64,000 nt of DNA from Pycnopodia helianthoides (GCA_032158295.1 CM063258.1:9318583-9382582); one strand, 5' to 3'. Counted from the stretch's first letter, positions 11,018 through 23,411 are shown. Made by a program: numbers and translations. The notes: generated by a model from the sequence alone, not told the origin.

Positions 11018-12460
11018 TAAGACTTCAATCACATGGTTGTAACCTGTACAGCTACTCAGTTCTTACTTCCTACACCAGTGTTAACCAACACGTAAACAAA
11101 GCTTGGAGCACCACCACGATTTCTGTGGCACCCGCCACTTTTAAGCCAGCCCCTAGGTTTAAAATCTGCCTGCCAGTTTTTTTATTCCCACACTTTTTTC
11201 AAGTTCATGCATTTCAGAATTCAAATGCAATCTTTAAAACCTTTGCTCAAAGAAGTCAGGAGGAAGTGGCCATCAGAAATCACCTCAGAGTGCATCACCA
11301 TGATCACAGAGCATGTACAATCAACATTTTCCAGGCCCTTAGGTGGCCCCATACCCCATGCATAGCCCCCCCCCCCACCCCCTAGCACCAACCTTTAATT
11401 TTCGAAGTTAGAGAACACTGCTACACCATGCAAAGCCTTTTTTCTTATTTTGTGTTTTCTCAAAAATAAGTCAGATTTCATGGAATATTTGCAACTTTTA
11501 CTATCAACCACTATTGGTGGTACTTCTCAGTCTACCAATGCATTGCACACTCAGCAAGGGAATTAACTTTACAAAAATAACCCAAAACTTTAATAACCCT
11601 AAACCACCCAAATAAAACATCAAAATCCAATGCATATTTTGTTTGATTCTGTTAGACTGAGGAATGCACAAGTAAACTGATTATGCTTTACATAGATAAT
11701 GATAATGGTTTTTTAAAGTTTTTTTTTTATATGAGCTTCCCAGCAAAGCTCCCACAGGGGATATAAACACCAAGCTGGCAACAGCCAATCTCTCTCATAC
11801 AAACATTGGTTCAACGTCTATGATTATGAATGACACAAATTGTGATTCAGTAGACGACAGTACTGATTCTAGTCAGAGTGAAATCAAGCATTGCAACAGT
11901 CAGCTTTGCGAATTCGAACCCACAACCTTGTGATTGCAAGTCCTGCTAGTACTCTAAATCAAACTGAACCAGTTCTAGTTTTAAACGGTTTTGGTTTTAC
12001 AAACAATAAGTGACAATGATGAGCAGTCAATTGTTTTTTTTAAATAACACACAAAGGTTTTAACATTGACATTCTACACTGCAACATACCTAAACATTTC
12101 TATAACAATACACTTATTTAACAATACACATGTATTTTTATATACCGCAAACATAGATCCTTGTCCTTTTACTGGTGGAACATGTGTCACATGTCATACT
12201 ATGTTTTTCCATGTATTTACTGCCGTGAAGCTTGCCGTGCTCCTAAAAAAATTCAGATTTCAGACTGTGGTACATGTGTATATGTCCATATAGCACTGCT
12301 GTGAAGCGGCAGAACAAGGCATAGCGCCTGCAATAATATTGCTTCAAAGTGTATGAAATGTGCACACGTCAGAATATGTAAGAAGCGCACATAAAAAGCT
12401 GGAGATGTTGTGTTGGGTATTTCCCAATCCCGACCTCACAGACTTTTCTCTCTTCACTTG
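11018..12460. other. No supported gene
   Basis: The longest open frame (10,966-11,385, +) spans repeat sequence and a poly-C run and has no coding signature. A C-rich run lies near 11,368-11,382. The remainder is unremarkable AT-rich sequence apart from the tRNA-like remnant at about 11,930. Confidence 0.4.
11905..11957 (-). mobile_element. tRNA-like B-box remnant, probable SINE
   Basis: On the minus strand an anticodon-arm-like segment (AGGACTTGCAATCACAAGG) is followed by GTGGGTTCGAATTCG, a B-box. The rest of a tRNA is not evident. Confidence 0.3.
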
Positions 12461-12465
12461 ACATC

Positions 12466-12492
12466 ACCCACCCACCCACCCACCCACCCACC
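12466..12492 (+). repeat. (CCCA)n microsatellite
   Basis: About six to seven CCCA units, located beyond the stop codon on the 3' side of the photolyase gene. Confidence 0.85.
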
Positions 12493-12734
12493 ACTCTTTT
12501 TCCTCTTTCCCGCTACGCCACTGATACACTTAATTTACAGATACACTTGTTAGAAAACTACTTTCATAAATAACGCTTTTTTTTTTCTACTAAAAATAAA
12601 TACCCTGTGGAGAATGTTATGTTTTAATTAAGGAAAGCATGCAGAAAGTTCTGTTCTATCAAGGGAAACATATTAAAGGGCATCAAGGCTTAAAAACCTG
12701 GGGCAATGGGAACATTTGCCTCAGTGAAGTTCCA

Positions 12735-12965
12735 TTTTTGAGTGATCACTCCATAACTGAGTAATTGCTCCATAACTGAGTGATCACTCCATGCCCAAGT
12801 AATTGCTCCATGCCTGAGAGTGAGTAATCGCTCTGTGCCAAGTAATTGCTCCGTAACTGAGTGATCACATCATGCCCAAGTAATTGCTCTATGCCCAACT
12901 AATCGTTCCATTACTGAGTGATCGCTCCATGCCCAAGTAATTGTCCATGCCCAAGAGATCGCTGC
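12735..12965 (+). repeat. Minisatellite of GTAATTGCTCC / GTGATCACTCC half-units
   Basis: Alternating half-units of about 18 bases read (A)GTAATTGCTCCAT(AACT/GCCC) and GAGTGATCACTCCAT(GCCC/AACT), giving roughly 12 half-copies. The array ends about 10 bases before the photolyase stop codon on the minus strand, so it lies in the 3' UTR or just beyond it. Confidence 0.8.
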
Positions 12966-12973
12966 GGTAAGTT

Positions 12974-15900
12974 CTAGTAGAAATCTGTGAGCTTCTTGGA
13001 CTTCTTGGACTTCTTTGAAGCGGAAGTCTCCTCCGCGTCTTTGGTCTTTCTCTTCTTGCTCCCTGAAAGAGAAATTAAAAATTACACAAGCTTTTATATT
13101 TTATATTGACAGTCACTTCCCTTACTCAAGGTAACATCAGCAACACATGCTCATTTCCCAAAACCCTTCTTTTACTCAACAGTGTATTGGTCTTTTTCTT
13201 ATAGTTTTCAACTGTGAATACTTTTGTTGGCTTGGTTGGTGTTTCTCAGTGGTTTTTATAGTTTTGTAATAGGTTTCGTTTATGTAGTTACTATTATGTT
13301 TACCTTTTAGTAGTTGTCAATATTTTGTGCTGTTTTTCTTTAATGGAGTTTTTGCTCTTCTGCTGCAATTTTGTGGTTTGGTTTAGATTCCACATTTTGT
13401 CCAGCGCTTTGAGAAAAGGTTTTTTGTAAGGCGCTCTAAATTCCACTATTATTATTATTATAAGGTGACACGAGCAATAACATGCATGCTGATTCCCTAA
13501 AACACACAGAAAAAAAGTTGTGGCCCCAAAATATAAAACTAAGGTTAGTTCTTTTCAGAACTCCTCTTTAAAATTGACAAAAATTAAAAAATTATGAGAT
13601 TTAATTCCTGAAAAAGCATTTATTCACCAGAGCATTTCAACCAGAGTTTATTTTTATATCGAATGAAGCTCTAGATTTTGCCTGGCTTCTTCTCTACATG
13701 TACCAGTATGTTCACCTCACAAGCAGTGGAAACTGACCGTCATGCTCAAATTGGATTTTTTTCAAATAAAAAGCTGGAGTCTTTGCTTCTGGTTGTTCAA
13801 CACCAGTGGGATTTACAGCCCACTGTGAAATCATTAGATTGCATTTTGCTTTATGAACCCAATACAAATAATGATGTGCTCACTGACACAGGTTCCATGA
13901 ATGCAAATCAAGACATAAACTGCTCATGATAAAAAGGACAGCAAGCCCCAGAGACTAACTGTAAGTTCATGTCGTCTGAAGTCATTTTTAAATAACCTTC
14001 ACAAACAATTCAAACATCAGAATGAGGTTGACACCTTAAGAGAATTGAAAAAAAAACCACACTGTGCTCTCCTGAAGAAGAGCAGAGTATACTGCTCGAA
14101 ACGTTGAGATTAAACCGGCTCTTTTCAGAGCCAACACTCCCACAAAAGAGTTCTATTACATGGTTGTACCCGCAAGTTTACTATTTATTTATTTATAGTT
14201 ACCCTCACACTGTTTTATATTATCATTTCTTTTGATTGCAAGTTTACTGCAGGACAGATTCATTACCAGGAATGAGATTTGACAAATACGTGAAAATTCC
14301 TGAATAAAGGCTTGCTAGCCTTGGTTTCTCTAATTCTGGGTCCCCAGACCCACCCAGATGTTACAATTCAGGAGGTTTAAAGATTCCGTGCATCACTAGA
14401 AATACAAAACTACAGGTTTGGACACAGACAACTTCTTTCCCCCTTTTGGTGACTGCTTTTACTTCGATCAAAAAAAGTTGAAGGCCCAAGGAGATTTACA
14501 GAAAATCCCGATGGAAAAAATCCTGAGAAATCACATGTCTGCATTACACCACGGACCCTCATGGAATATAAAGCGCACCTGCGTCCCTACAACTCGGTCT
14601 TCCGACTTGCAACTCGGTCTTCCGACTTGCTTCATATGGGACGCAGAAGTACAAAATCCATCTTCTTACGAATGAAAGACTACAACTTCGTCAGCTTACC
14701 CTCCTTCTTCTTAGCTGTTCCCGCCTCTTTCGTTGTGTCGGCATTATTATTGTCCCCGTATTTTGTCGCCCTCGCTAGTTTCATTCTGGCCATGTTTCTC
14801 TTCATGACGTCGCTGTGAACGACGATCGGTCTTGGGTAGTCCGTTCCAACGAGGCACCCTGCTTTCTCTTGTATATTGCGTGGTGCTGTCCAGGGCTCGT
14901 AGATGTACTGGGTGGGCATCTTCTTCAGGACTGGAAGGTATTTTCTGACAGAATAAAATACACACAACGTAGAAGTAATAAACCCAATTAGGTCATAGAG
15001 ACAATGCATTTCTCTACAATCCTATCATCCGCCCAGTCTTGGCTATTATTGGTGATTCTTTAAACAAAATAGTTCTCGTAAAACTTTCCGGAAAAATGTT
15101 ATGAGGTTCTGTTTTAGAAATGTCAAAGTGGAAGTTGGTCAAATTTTTAGGTAGTTTGCGATCGCATCTCGCTTTAAAGCATATAAAGCACTTCGTATCC
15201 TAGTAGCTGATCATGGCACTTTACAGCATTTATTACCCCTGTTCATCAGGCATATACTTAGCCCATTCCTTAAATCTTCTGAACTTCCTGGGGCGCATGC
15301 AACCCGAGTTGCTAACTGACCCCCTTACACGCATATTTTTTGCGGTGACCACCACGCTCGCCATTTTGAAAGTCAATAGACCAATAGCGACATCACAAGC
15401 CCAAAACAGTCCCCTTGTTGAGATCAATGAAGAGCTATCATTGGCTGAGAGTCATACGCAATGCGTACACGTGTGCGAATGTGTCAATTTGTCCGGTGTG
15501 AACAGGTCTCATAAATAAAGGATTACAAATTTTACTTGATGTAATCTCCATTCTTGTCTGTTTTCTTCCCGAAGGCAATGGGGCTGTACACTCTGAAATA
15601 CTGATGAAAGAAAGCACTGGCCGACAACCACATCCAGTTCCCTGCATTCAGACTGTAGTCAGCATCCAACAACCACTCGTCGAACACCTGTTGCGATTGG
15701 ACAGGAGTGCACACTGAGGTCAATGCTTAGCCAATGAGGTAATGGTTTATTTTGAATTTGAGGAGTTGTATACCGCCTCATGAAAAAGCTGTTAATTGGT
15801 TAAAAGTTGGGTGTGTAGGAGATCCTGACCAATGAGGCGGCCTGTTTAAAATTTCTGAAAACAATGTTGGCTTCAATCTCTGGAAATGTTTAACAGTTTT

Positions 15901-18900
15901 GTTTATGTTACGGTCAGACAGTAGGAGGGTTGACAGTGTACTTTGTAGATGCATTCACCACATGATACCACATTTGAGGCAAAGTTAATCTATCATTCAA
16001 ATCCACAGTGGATGATATTAAATGGTCAGACAGTAGGAGGGTTGCTGTGTACTGTGTAGATGCATTCACCACATGACACCACATTTGAGGCAAAGTTAAT
16101 CTATCATTCAAATCCACAGTGGATGATATTAAATGGTCAGACAGTAGGAGGGTTGCTGTGTACTGTGTAGATGCATTCACCACATGATACCCAATTGAGG
16201 CAAATCATTCAAAACCACAGTGGATGATATTAAATGGTCAGACAGTAGGAGGGTTGACTGTTTACTGTGTAGATGCATTCACCACATGATACCACATTTG
16301 AGGCAAAGTTAATCTATCATTTAAATCCACAGTGGATGATATTAAATGGTCAGACAGTAGGAGGGTTCCTGTGTACTCTGTAGATGCATTCACCACATGA
16401 TACCCAATTGAGGCAAATCATTCCAAACCAAAGTGGATGATATTAAATGGTCAGACAGTAGGAGGGTTGACTGTGTATAGTGCATTCACCACATGAGTTC
16501 ATAGTGCAGGTCAGCATCGTTTACATATTCATAAATACCTGGGACAGTTCAACCTATCTAATTGGTCAAGAGGAGACCACATGTCCATGTTTAACCGTGC
16601 GATATAAACACTGTGAGAAGTGTTTAAACATGGCCTATTGAGTCAAGGAAATTGAGTCAAGCGAGGGCACAATCAGATGATTGCTCAGGGCTTGAAAGTT
16701 TCACGGCCCAATTTACGTTGGTAGGTCATATATTTGGCTTGTGCAAGTTCAAAACTAGCGTGCGATAGTTTGAAACTTACGGGTCACAGAGCTAGTCACT
16801 TTTGAGGGTCCCTTGGTTTCATTGCGAGAAAGATATGATAATGATAATAATAATAATAATGACGCCATATGAATTGGAATAAAACATGACTTACCTTCAG
16901 CCCCTCCTCCCAGCTGATCCAGAGGTCCCCCCTGGTCAAGAAGCAAGCGACAGCATGGCGAGCCAGATGGTGGATCCATCCCTCCTGCTTCAGCTGGATC
17001 ATGATGGCATCGATGAACGGATATCCGGTACGACCCTGTCAGGTAAAATATCATAATAGTGTACATTTATACAAACAATGGAGCAATTTTATAAATAATA
17101 ATATTAATAATAATGGCATCTTATATAGCCGTCACTCAGTGAGGCTCATGGGGCTCATGGATTGCAAATCAGTACGTGCAGGGGTGTATAATGACAGAGC
17201 GGATGCAAGATATGCTGGGCCAAGATCATTTAGGCTTTTGGCTTTTAACACTCCTGGCATCGAAATATCAAAGTCAATTTAATTCAACATTTATTTCATA
17301 CTTCTCTTTTGGAAGTAAAACAACATTCAGGGCTCAAATTTGGGAGTAAAATCCACATGACCATAAGGGCCACTGAGAATTGGTCATGAATATGTATGAT
17401 CATGAATATGTATGATCATGAATATGTATGATCATGAATATGTATGATCATGAATATGTATGAGGTATAGTCATATTGGTTTAACCATGCACCTGTTTCC
17501 ACGCTTGAAGTAACTCTTCATTGGTATCCCATGGTACCTGGAGGCAGACTGAATTACCCTCCATCTTATCAAAGTTGGGTGTCCCTGCCGCTGCTATGTA
17601 GTAGAACTCTCTCCATAGGACCTGACCGTGGAGGGACACTGGGGGCTTGCTGTGTGTCTTCTGTCAACGATAATGAAACTAAACTAGTCAATAACTTTGG
17701 AGTGAACGACAAAAAATTGACTACAGCAGGATTTGAACCTGCGACATCCTGATTAATGTGCTGCACAGAACTATTCAATAATGTTGGACCGTGTGTTCCA
17801 TGGTTACATACAGTGCTTGTTTCCGGGCAATGTACACAATAATGCCTACTGTGCTTGTTTCACAGTACATTTACAGGTGTTTTTACATCGTTAATATCGT
17901 CATCAAAGGAATTAAAAACACCCAATAGAACTGCTGCTGGATCTAAGTCAGAGCACAGGCTTTGATTTGATGCATTGCTTGTTTTTTTTGAGACTGTAGT
18001 TTCTGAGATTGAACGATAATGAGTTTTACGTGTAAATGCAATGAGAATTGTTCAGATGGAAGTATAATAATATGAAAGAAAAAAATAAAATCTGGACGAA
18101 ATCGAAGGTGGTTTCGGTGGATGGCCGAAACCCCTAATAATAATTCATACTATCAAGGTAATTTTGCTTCATTTAAGAAGTTCTCAAAAGCTGTTTTCTT
18201 TCTCAACAGATTGAGAAGCAATTACCTTGCTAGTGTAGACGTCTTGAATGCCATGATAGAAGGCTCTCGCAGACACACAGCCAAACTTAAGGTAAGGACT
18301 CAGTACAGTGGTGCTAGGCTTTAAGGTGTTGGGTTCTGTCTTCGGCTTTTCAAACTTACACACCCAATCCTAAACGGAAAAAAACAAAAAACATCAGAAT
18401 TGTGAAGGTTGCTACACTATTGTAAAAGATACTAGGTCCGATGTTTGGCCAATTTGACCTGAAAATTCACACTTAAATTTCGAACAGCTCATCTTATAGA
18501 TTCAAGAAGTTATCATTTTAGGTAGTGCACAAACAAAAAACTGCCAATGATAAGTGGTAGTTCATTAAAAACTCACAATATCTCACGATCATTAGCAATG
18601 TACAACTGATTTTGCATGTGACATGCATTTTGTGCGGGCATTGTTCGTGGCATATGAGAAGTGTCCGCATGTTTCTTGTTTTGAAACAGCATCATCTGTC
18701 AAAAATCTTTCAGAGACAAAAACCTACTCAATCAAATTTCTTTCCGCAACAAATCAGGCCATGCAACTATCAGTCATTAGCCTGGAGCATCATACAGTAT
18801 AATTATGAGACCTGGCACCTTCAGGCTGCCGCAATGAGGGCAGCATTGCAACTTTTGAGAACTGGGCTTGGTGCAGAATTCAGCAACACTCATGGAAAGG

Positions 18901-21900
18901 CCCACTATAGATAGGTTGCATTATGACGTAAATCGGCCATCTTTACGGGCAATTTGGAACACACAGTCATGCGTCATGGGGTCATGGGTTCAAGTCCCAC
19001 CTGAGTAGTATGCCTGTGGATTTTCGTTAACAGGACTCTTGAAAGAGCAGAGTATACAGTATACGTTTGAGATTTACTTCTACTCTGTCATCTGAAAAAT
19101 ATGATTGCCGGTCAGGCAGTCTACTTCTAGTACCAATATCCGTTATGTTTAGTGCACAGAAGTCGAGAGCCTAGAGGTTGTGTTCGTTGTGGTCGATTGG
19201 TTGGAATTTCTGTATTCCTTTTGGCATGTTTTACTGATCTTTTTACACAGGTTGCACTCTTTACTAGTTTTTAGGTGTTGCTACTTCGGTAATTTTATGA
19301 ACCTTTTGGGGAAGAAGTTTGTCACACTACAAGAGACACCCACCTGTCTTGCTAGCTGTTCCTTCATTCTTCTCAATCCCTCCGTTTCCCCGCCTGGAAA
19401 AAGGCGTGGCCCCGCCTCACTTGGGTCCAGGCCCAGGTCCTCCAAACTGGGCAGACCAAACTCAGTATCGTGATCAGAGTCGACTGGCAAAGTACAGCCT
19501 AAAGATTGTTTCAAGAAAATGTCAAGTTCAGAAAAGTTATCCAATTTGGGGTTGAACACAGAAAAATTTACAAGAGCGGGATTTGAACCAACGAACTCCG
19601 GATTAATGGCCCGCACTTTACCAAGCTTTCTAGCCCCATGTTGGCGGTCTCCCTATTTTGTCAATATAACTTTGTTCATGGGTACCAGTCAGAAGCCAAA
19701 CAACTGTTAACTGCTGTGTAGCCAGGGATCACACCCAAGTTTACAATACAACCTGGAAAGTGGCAGCCAGGGGATCACCTTATGGGGATGCAACTTTTTT
19801 ATTTCAAATGTCAAGTAATAAACCACAAGGGAAACTGACTGAGAAAAATTTACTAGAGCCGGATTTGAACCAACGACCTCCGCATTAACATGCCAGCGCT
19901 CTTCCTACTGAGCTATCAACCCCTATGTTGGCAGTCTCCCTATTTCTCAATATCTTTCTTCAGGGAAGCCACCAATAGTTGAGAAATGAAAAAATTAAAA
20001 GGGTGGTTAAATTTTGATGATGGTTTAGACGGCTGTGGTAATTTCTAAATAATTGTTTTTTTACTGCAATCAACTTACCACCGATGCACTCTTTACTAAG
20101 AGCTGGCTCAGGCTGTTTGGGCGGAGTCATCTTTGATAAAACTGTAAGAAGCCGTTGATAGGTCAAAGGTGGCTTCCCTCCATTCGCTTTAATTACGCTG
20201 CATGAACAACCACAGGGTAAAGAGGAGAGACTTAAGATTCCATCAGCTCAGACCGATAAGGTCCTCATTTGCAATTTCTTATTCTCAGTCTTGTATAATT
20301 TTAAGTCCATAATCCACGAGTCCAGGTCCCAAGTGTCGAGTCCGAATTCAAGTCCCGAGTCAATTGGGTTTAGTCCGAGTCTGAGTCATGAGTCACAAAG
20401 ATCGAGTCTTAGTCTTAAGGCAACTACTGGTCCTGAACGGATCCAAGTATGAAACTGTACAACTGAAGAAGCATTTGTATCCAAACATTGTTTTTGAGGT
20501 TTGGCAGGGGTTGTAGTGGGCCGAGCTGGGTTTGGGATGTGTTGAGCCAAGTTTGTGGTGGGTTCCAGGTGGGTTTAAGGTGGGATGAGCTGGGTTCGCA
20601 GCAGGTTAAATAGTTTATGGTGGGTTTGGGGAGAATTTTTGATTGTTTTTGATTTGATTGTGATTGGTTTGAGGAAGGACAGTAATGGGTTTGTGGTGAG
20701 TTTGAGCTGACTTTGTGTGGTGGGTTTGTTAGTCACCACAAAGCGCCTGCGCATCAGCCTAGTGCTCACCTCTGGGGGTGGTAGAGTGTATGAGACATCT
20801 TCTGGATGATCTCCACGCCGTGTTCCTCAGCGATCGTTTGAATGAGGTCATCTCTCTTCACTGCATAGGGCTCGGTGTCACTCTCAAAGGTCAATCGAGT
20901 CACCTTCCACTGGGTGAAGATCTTGGGGAAGACCTCACTGGGTTTTCCTCTCAGAACGTACAGCCTACAACAAAGAATAATTAACGTTGTATTGTGGAAA
21001 CAAATTGTTCAAGCTAGACATTCAACGACAAGTTATAGTGTGGGATAACATGCTTCTGAGCAACAGTAATTTAGTTAACTTTCGTTGTCACTGACCCGCA
21101 TAGTATTTTTTTCATTTTGTTGGGCAATTTTCTTGTGTCCTTCCCAAGACTGACTTCTCGTACTTGCATGCTCCCTTCATACACTCATTTTTTCATTTTC
21201 CCCATGACAATAATTCTGCTGTTCTTCATGCTCATCTATAGTTGCCCTCCTGTCATCATCTTTTTGTACTCTGCATGTTTCTTGGGCTATGTTTCTTGCT
21301 TTATTGTTTCTGTTTCGGATTTACAGTTTTCCGATTTGCCTTGTACATCTATTCAATTGTTGCGGTAGTATTCAAACTGCCTCTAGCTGCCAGGCAATCT
21401 CGGTGGTCTAGCTGGTAAGACATCTGCTCTAGAATGGCAAAGGTCGTGAGTTCGAATTCCATCCGAGTAATATGCCTGTGGATTTTTTTCACAGAACTGG
21501 GGGCAGTACTGAGTATACAGTGCTTTACACACATCGGTGAAAGGGCAAAACCAAATAATATTCTTTATCCTCGGTGCAAATTTAACACCTTTGGTTTGTG
21601 ATCAGTTATCATCTTGCTATTTTGCTATCCATCCCCCTCCCCCTCCCCCTCCCCTCCCCTTTCCTCCTTCCCCATCTTATTAAGACAAAACTGTTTGTCC
21701 TTAAGACAAAATCCCATCATCACCTGCTTCCAAGTTGTTTGAGTCCATCATCAAGATCTTGCAATGACTCCAGGAGAAAGCGCCATCTGTTGATCCCAAT
21801 GTTGCCGGACTTGACGAAGAATGGGTCCAGAATGAATACAGCTCGGAACTCTTGGCTGCCCTTCACGGCGGCAAGGAGGGACGGGTTGTCATGGAGACGG

Positions 21901-21944
21901 AGGCCTTTACGGAACCAGTGAAGAGATCGTTGGTGCTTGGCCAT
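12974..21944 (-). CDS. phr6-4: (6-4) photolyase, ten coding exons, complete
   Basis: Flavin (FAD) enzyme of the cryptochrome/photolyase family that uses blue light to reverse pyrimidine (6-4) photoproducts in nuclear DNA. Coding exons (minus strand, 5' to 3'): 21944-21724, 20964-20770, 20197-20079, 19498-19344, 18369-18226, 17660-17493, 17035-16895, 15687-15536, 14944-14700, 13062-12974. All introns are GT-AG and phases agree throughout, giving 542 aa, normal for animal members. The start is the ATG of [20 protein letters not shown], the family's N-terminal photolyase-domain opening. Other landmarks are [10 protein letters not shown] (about 145), LSPYLKFGC (about 255), [16 protein letters not shown] (356-361, containing the two histidines needed for (6-4) repair) and [19 protein letters not shown]. 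The last motif separates (6-4) photolyases from animal CRYs, which have SWMWLSCSAFF. The tail is Lys-rich ([12 protein letters not shown]), probably a nuclear localisation signal. No frame damage is seen. Introns hold SINEs and minisatellites. Confidence 0.96.
13390..13463 (+). mobile_element. SINE 3' tail with (ATT)n
   Basis: CAGCGCTTTGAGAAAAGG...GGCGCTCTAAATTCCACT followed by (ATT)n is the typical 3' end of a SINE. The 45,165-45,540 element ends the same way. It lies in the last intron of the photolyase gene. Confidence 0.55.
14068..14135 (+). other. Hammerhead-like motif plus histone-type stem-loop, copy 2
   Basis: CTGAAGA (14,072-14,078), one extra A, stem GAGCA/TGCTC (80-84/93-97) around GAGTATAC, then GAAACGTT and GAGA. 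TCTC just before the core can pair with this GAGA as stem I. Directly after it, 14,117-14,132 reads GGCTCTTTTCAGAGCC, identical in stem and loop to the histone mRNA 3'-end stem-loop. No histone gene is nearby and the block lies in an intron of the photolyase gene on the opposite strand, so it is part of an interspersed repeat. Confidence 0.5.
15911..16500 (+). repeat. Minisatellite, about 112/98 bp units, 5 to 6 copies
   Basis: Each unit begins GGTCAGACAGTAGGAGGGTT and contains TGCATTCACCACATGA, ATCATTCAAA and CCACAGTGGATGATATTAAAT. Units start near 15,911, 16,023, 16,135, 16,233, 16,349 and 16,448. Long (about 112-116) and short (about 98-99) variants alternate in the second half, the short ones lacking TTAATCTATC. 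It sits between coding exons 7 and 8 of the photolyase gene. Confidence 0.9.
16843..16862 (+). repeat. (AAT)n microsatellite
   Basis: Short AAT/ATA run in the photolyase intron just 3' of exon 7. A similar run lies at 17,087-17,113. Confidence 0.7.
17383..17464 (+). repeat. 16-bp tandem repeat, 5 copies
   Basis: Near-identical CATGAATATGTATGAT units. It ends about 30 bases from the 3' end of photolyase exon 6, inside the downstream intron. Confidence 0.9.
17690..17778 (-). mobile_element. tRNA-derived SINE, truncated
   Basis: B-box GCAGGTTCAAATCC on the minus strand with the shared SINE body (CTGTAGTCAATTTTT). Only the 3' half of the tRNA-like head remains. Lies in intron 5 of the photolyase gene. 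Confidence 0.55.
18960..19085 (+). mobile_element. SINE with tRNA head remnant and degenerate hammerhead-like motif
   Basis: GGGTTCAAGTCCCACC (B-box) is followed by a body (GTATGCCTGTGGATTTT) shared with 21,400-21,545. It then has CTCTTGAAAGAGCAGAGTAT...GTTTGAGATT, a decayed copy of the 14,068 motif. This links the hammerhead-like motif to a tRNA-headed SINE. Confidence 0.55.
19541..19672 (-). mobile_element. tRNA-derived SINE
   Basis: Minus-strand head with GGTTCAAATCCCGCT (B-box) and the body CTTGTAAATTTTTC. In the intron upstream of photolyase exon 4, next to a second copy at 19,800-19,965. Confidence 0.6.
19800..19965 (-). mobile_element. tRNA-derived SINE
   Basis: Minus-strand A-box TAGCTCAGTAGGAAGAG and B-box GGTTCAAATCCGG in tRNA spacing. 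The body ends AGTTTCCCTTGTGGTTTATT. It is a clear relative of 4,683-4,830 and of the adjacent 19,541 copy. Confidence 0.65.
20290..20415 (+). repeat. Degenerate GAGTC(C) repeat
   Basis: GAGTC occurs about every 8-15 bases (GAGTCCAGG, GAGTCCGAA, GAGTCAATT, GAGTCTGAGTC). Low-complexity intronic sequence of the photolyase gene, followed at 20,490-20,735 by a GT-rich tract with repeated TGGGTTTG. Confidence 0.6.
21400..21548 (+). mobile_element. tRNA-derived SINE
   Basis: GGTCTAGCTGGTAAGACAT (A-box-like) and GTGAGTTCGAATTCC (B-box), then GTATGCCTGTGGA-like body and GAGTATACAGTGCTTTA near the 3' end. The last element recurs at 26,800 and 46,497. In intron 1 of the photolyase coding region. Confidence 0.6.
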
Positions 21945-21962
21945 TGATGTTTAATAATGTTA

Positions 21963-23411
21963 CCTAATTCACACATACAAAGTTGACTGTTACTCTTTAC
22001 AGGAAATGAGTTTATAAAAGCAAGTTAAAAGGTTCTAGATAGTTGTACACAAGTTTCATGAATTTGAACCTAGTCTTTATGCAGTAACGATGTTATGATG
22101 ATCGTAACATGGTCCTGACTGAATTAAATGAACGTACTGACTGACTCAATTGTATCTGGCCATAGTCAGGACTAGGAGTATGCAATCTTACAAAACTTGG
22201 TTTTGGGGTTACGCGTACCATTCTTAATTTTGATAGAAGCTCAAACAACATTAGTTATGATAATTGTAAACCCTCCATCCTCCCGACGGTGGTAGAACAG
22301 ATGATTATGACAAACAAAAGGTTAACATTTGGCACATTTTTTGACAGCATTCCATTGGCCTTTTTTTGTGATATTGGTGGACACATTACAAGAGCACTAT
22401 TTAGTGTTTGGATTGTGTGAATCTGTTTATCAACACCCGAACTAAACAGCGCACTCATATCAGGTGTCCACCATATCTCAGAAAGGCTAATGGAATTGGT
22501 CTGTGACTGCATTCCCAATATGTGAAAATCGGTCCCCTCAGATGACCAAAGAGGGCACAGTGCTCAGTTCAAATCAGCTGCGATAAAAACGCAACGTTTC
22601 AATGTTCGGAAATCTGTATGGGTGTACTTTTTTCTCTTTTTCCAACTATACTTATAATTTCTCTAACCATTTAAATTGTACTGCCCATAATTATGAAATA
22701 CCACTTTTGTGATATGGTGCGATTGTGTACATTTAAAATGCTGAAACTTGTGAAACTAAATTTGCCAAATGTGTACCTCTGGCTTATCATAACCCTCCAC
22801 TCCAGTCTAGGACCGTCAGGAGGATGAAGGGTTAGGACCAGTATCAGAGATCAGAGTCAGGATTTCTACACTTGAGTGTGCACAGTGGGGGGGGGGGGGG
22901 CATTGGGAGGGGGCACTGGAAACTATGGGGTACTTTCCCCCAGAAACCCCCCCCCCCCAAGAAACCTTCCTCCCCCAGCTATGCCCCACTGCATGCACTG
23001 GTTATGATCGTCGCAACTAAAAAACGTTGGATGGAATTTTCCAAAAGCAAATTCTTTAAAGTTGAAGCCTGAAGGTCACAGTAAACATTTATTTTTTAGC
23101 TACATGTAATTCACGAAAAAAGTCCTGACAATAAAATATACATATGCATGATTCATTCCATTGCTGTAGTGTTCTCCAGCCATGAAATTCTGCCATAAAA
23201 TCATGAAATGAAAAAAAAGGAATAAAATTAAAACATGGACAATAAAAAGGCAGCAATTTATTTACACGATGACAGTATAGGGCCTACGGTGCAACAACTT
23301 TACAAAACACTTGATATGCAGATAGAAAAGAGACACTTGTACTATAATTAAACAATTGGAAAAGGAAAACCTTGATGTTTATTTAAAAAAACAACAATTT
23401 TCTTCACTTAC
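21963..23411 (-). other. Probable 5'-UTR intron of the photolyase gene
   Basis: A strong donor GACAG|GTAAGTG (exon edge 23,412) and an acceptor GAATTAG|GTAAC (exon edge 21,963, 19 bases before the ATG) would join a noncoding first exon to coding exon 1. The intron contains G and C homopolymers at about 22,887-22,900 and 22,949-22,960 and no recognisable gene. Splice sites are seen; their use is inferred. Confidence 0.5.
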
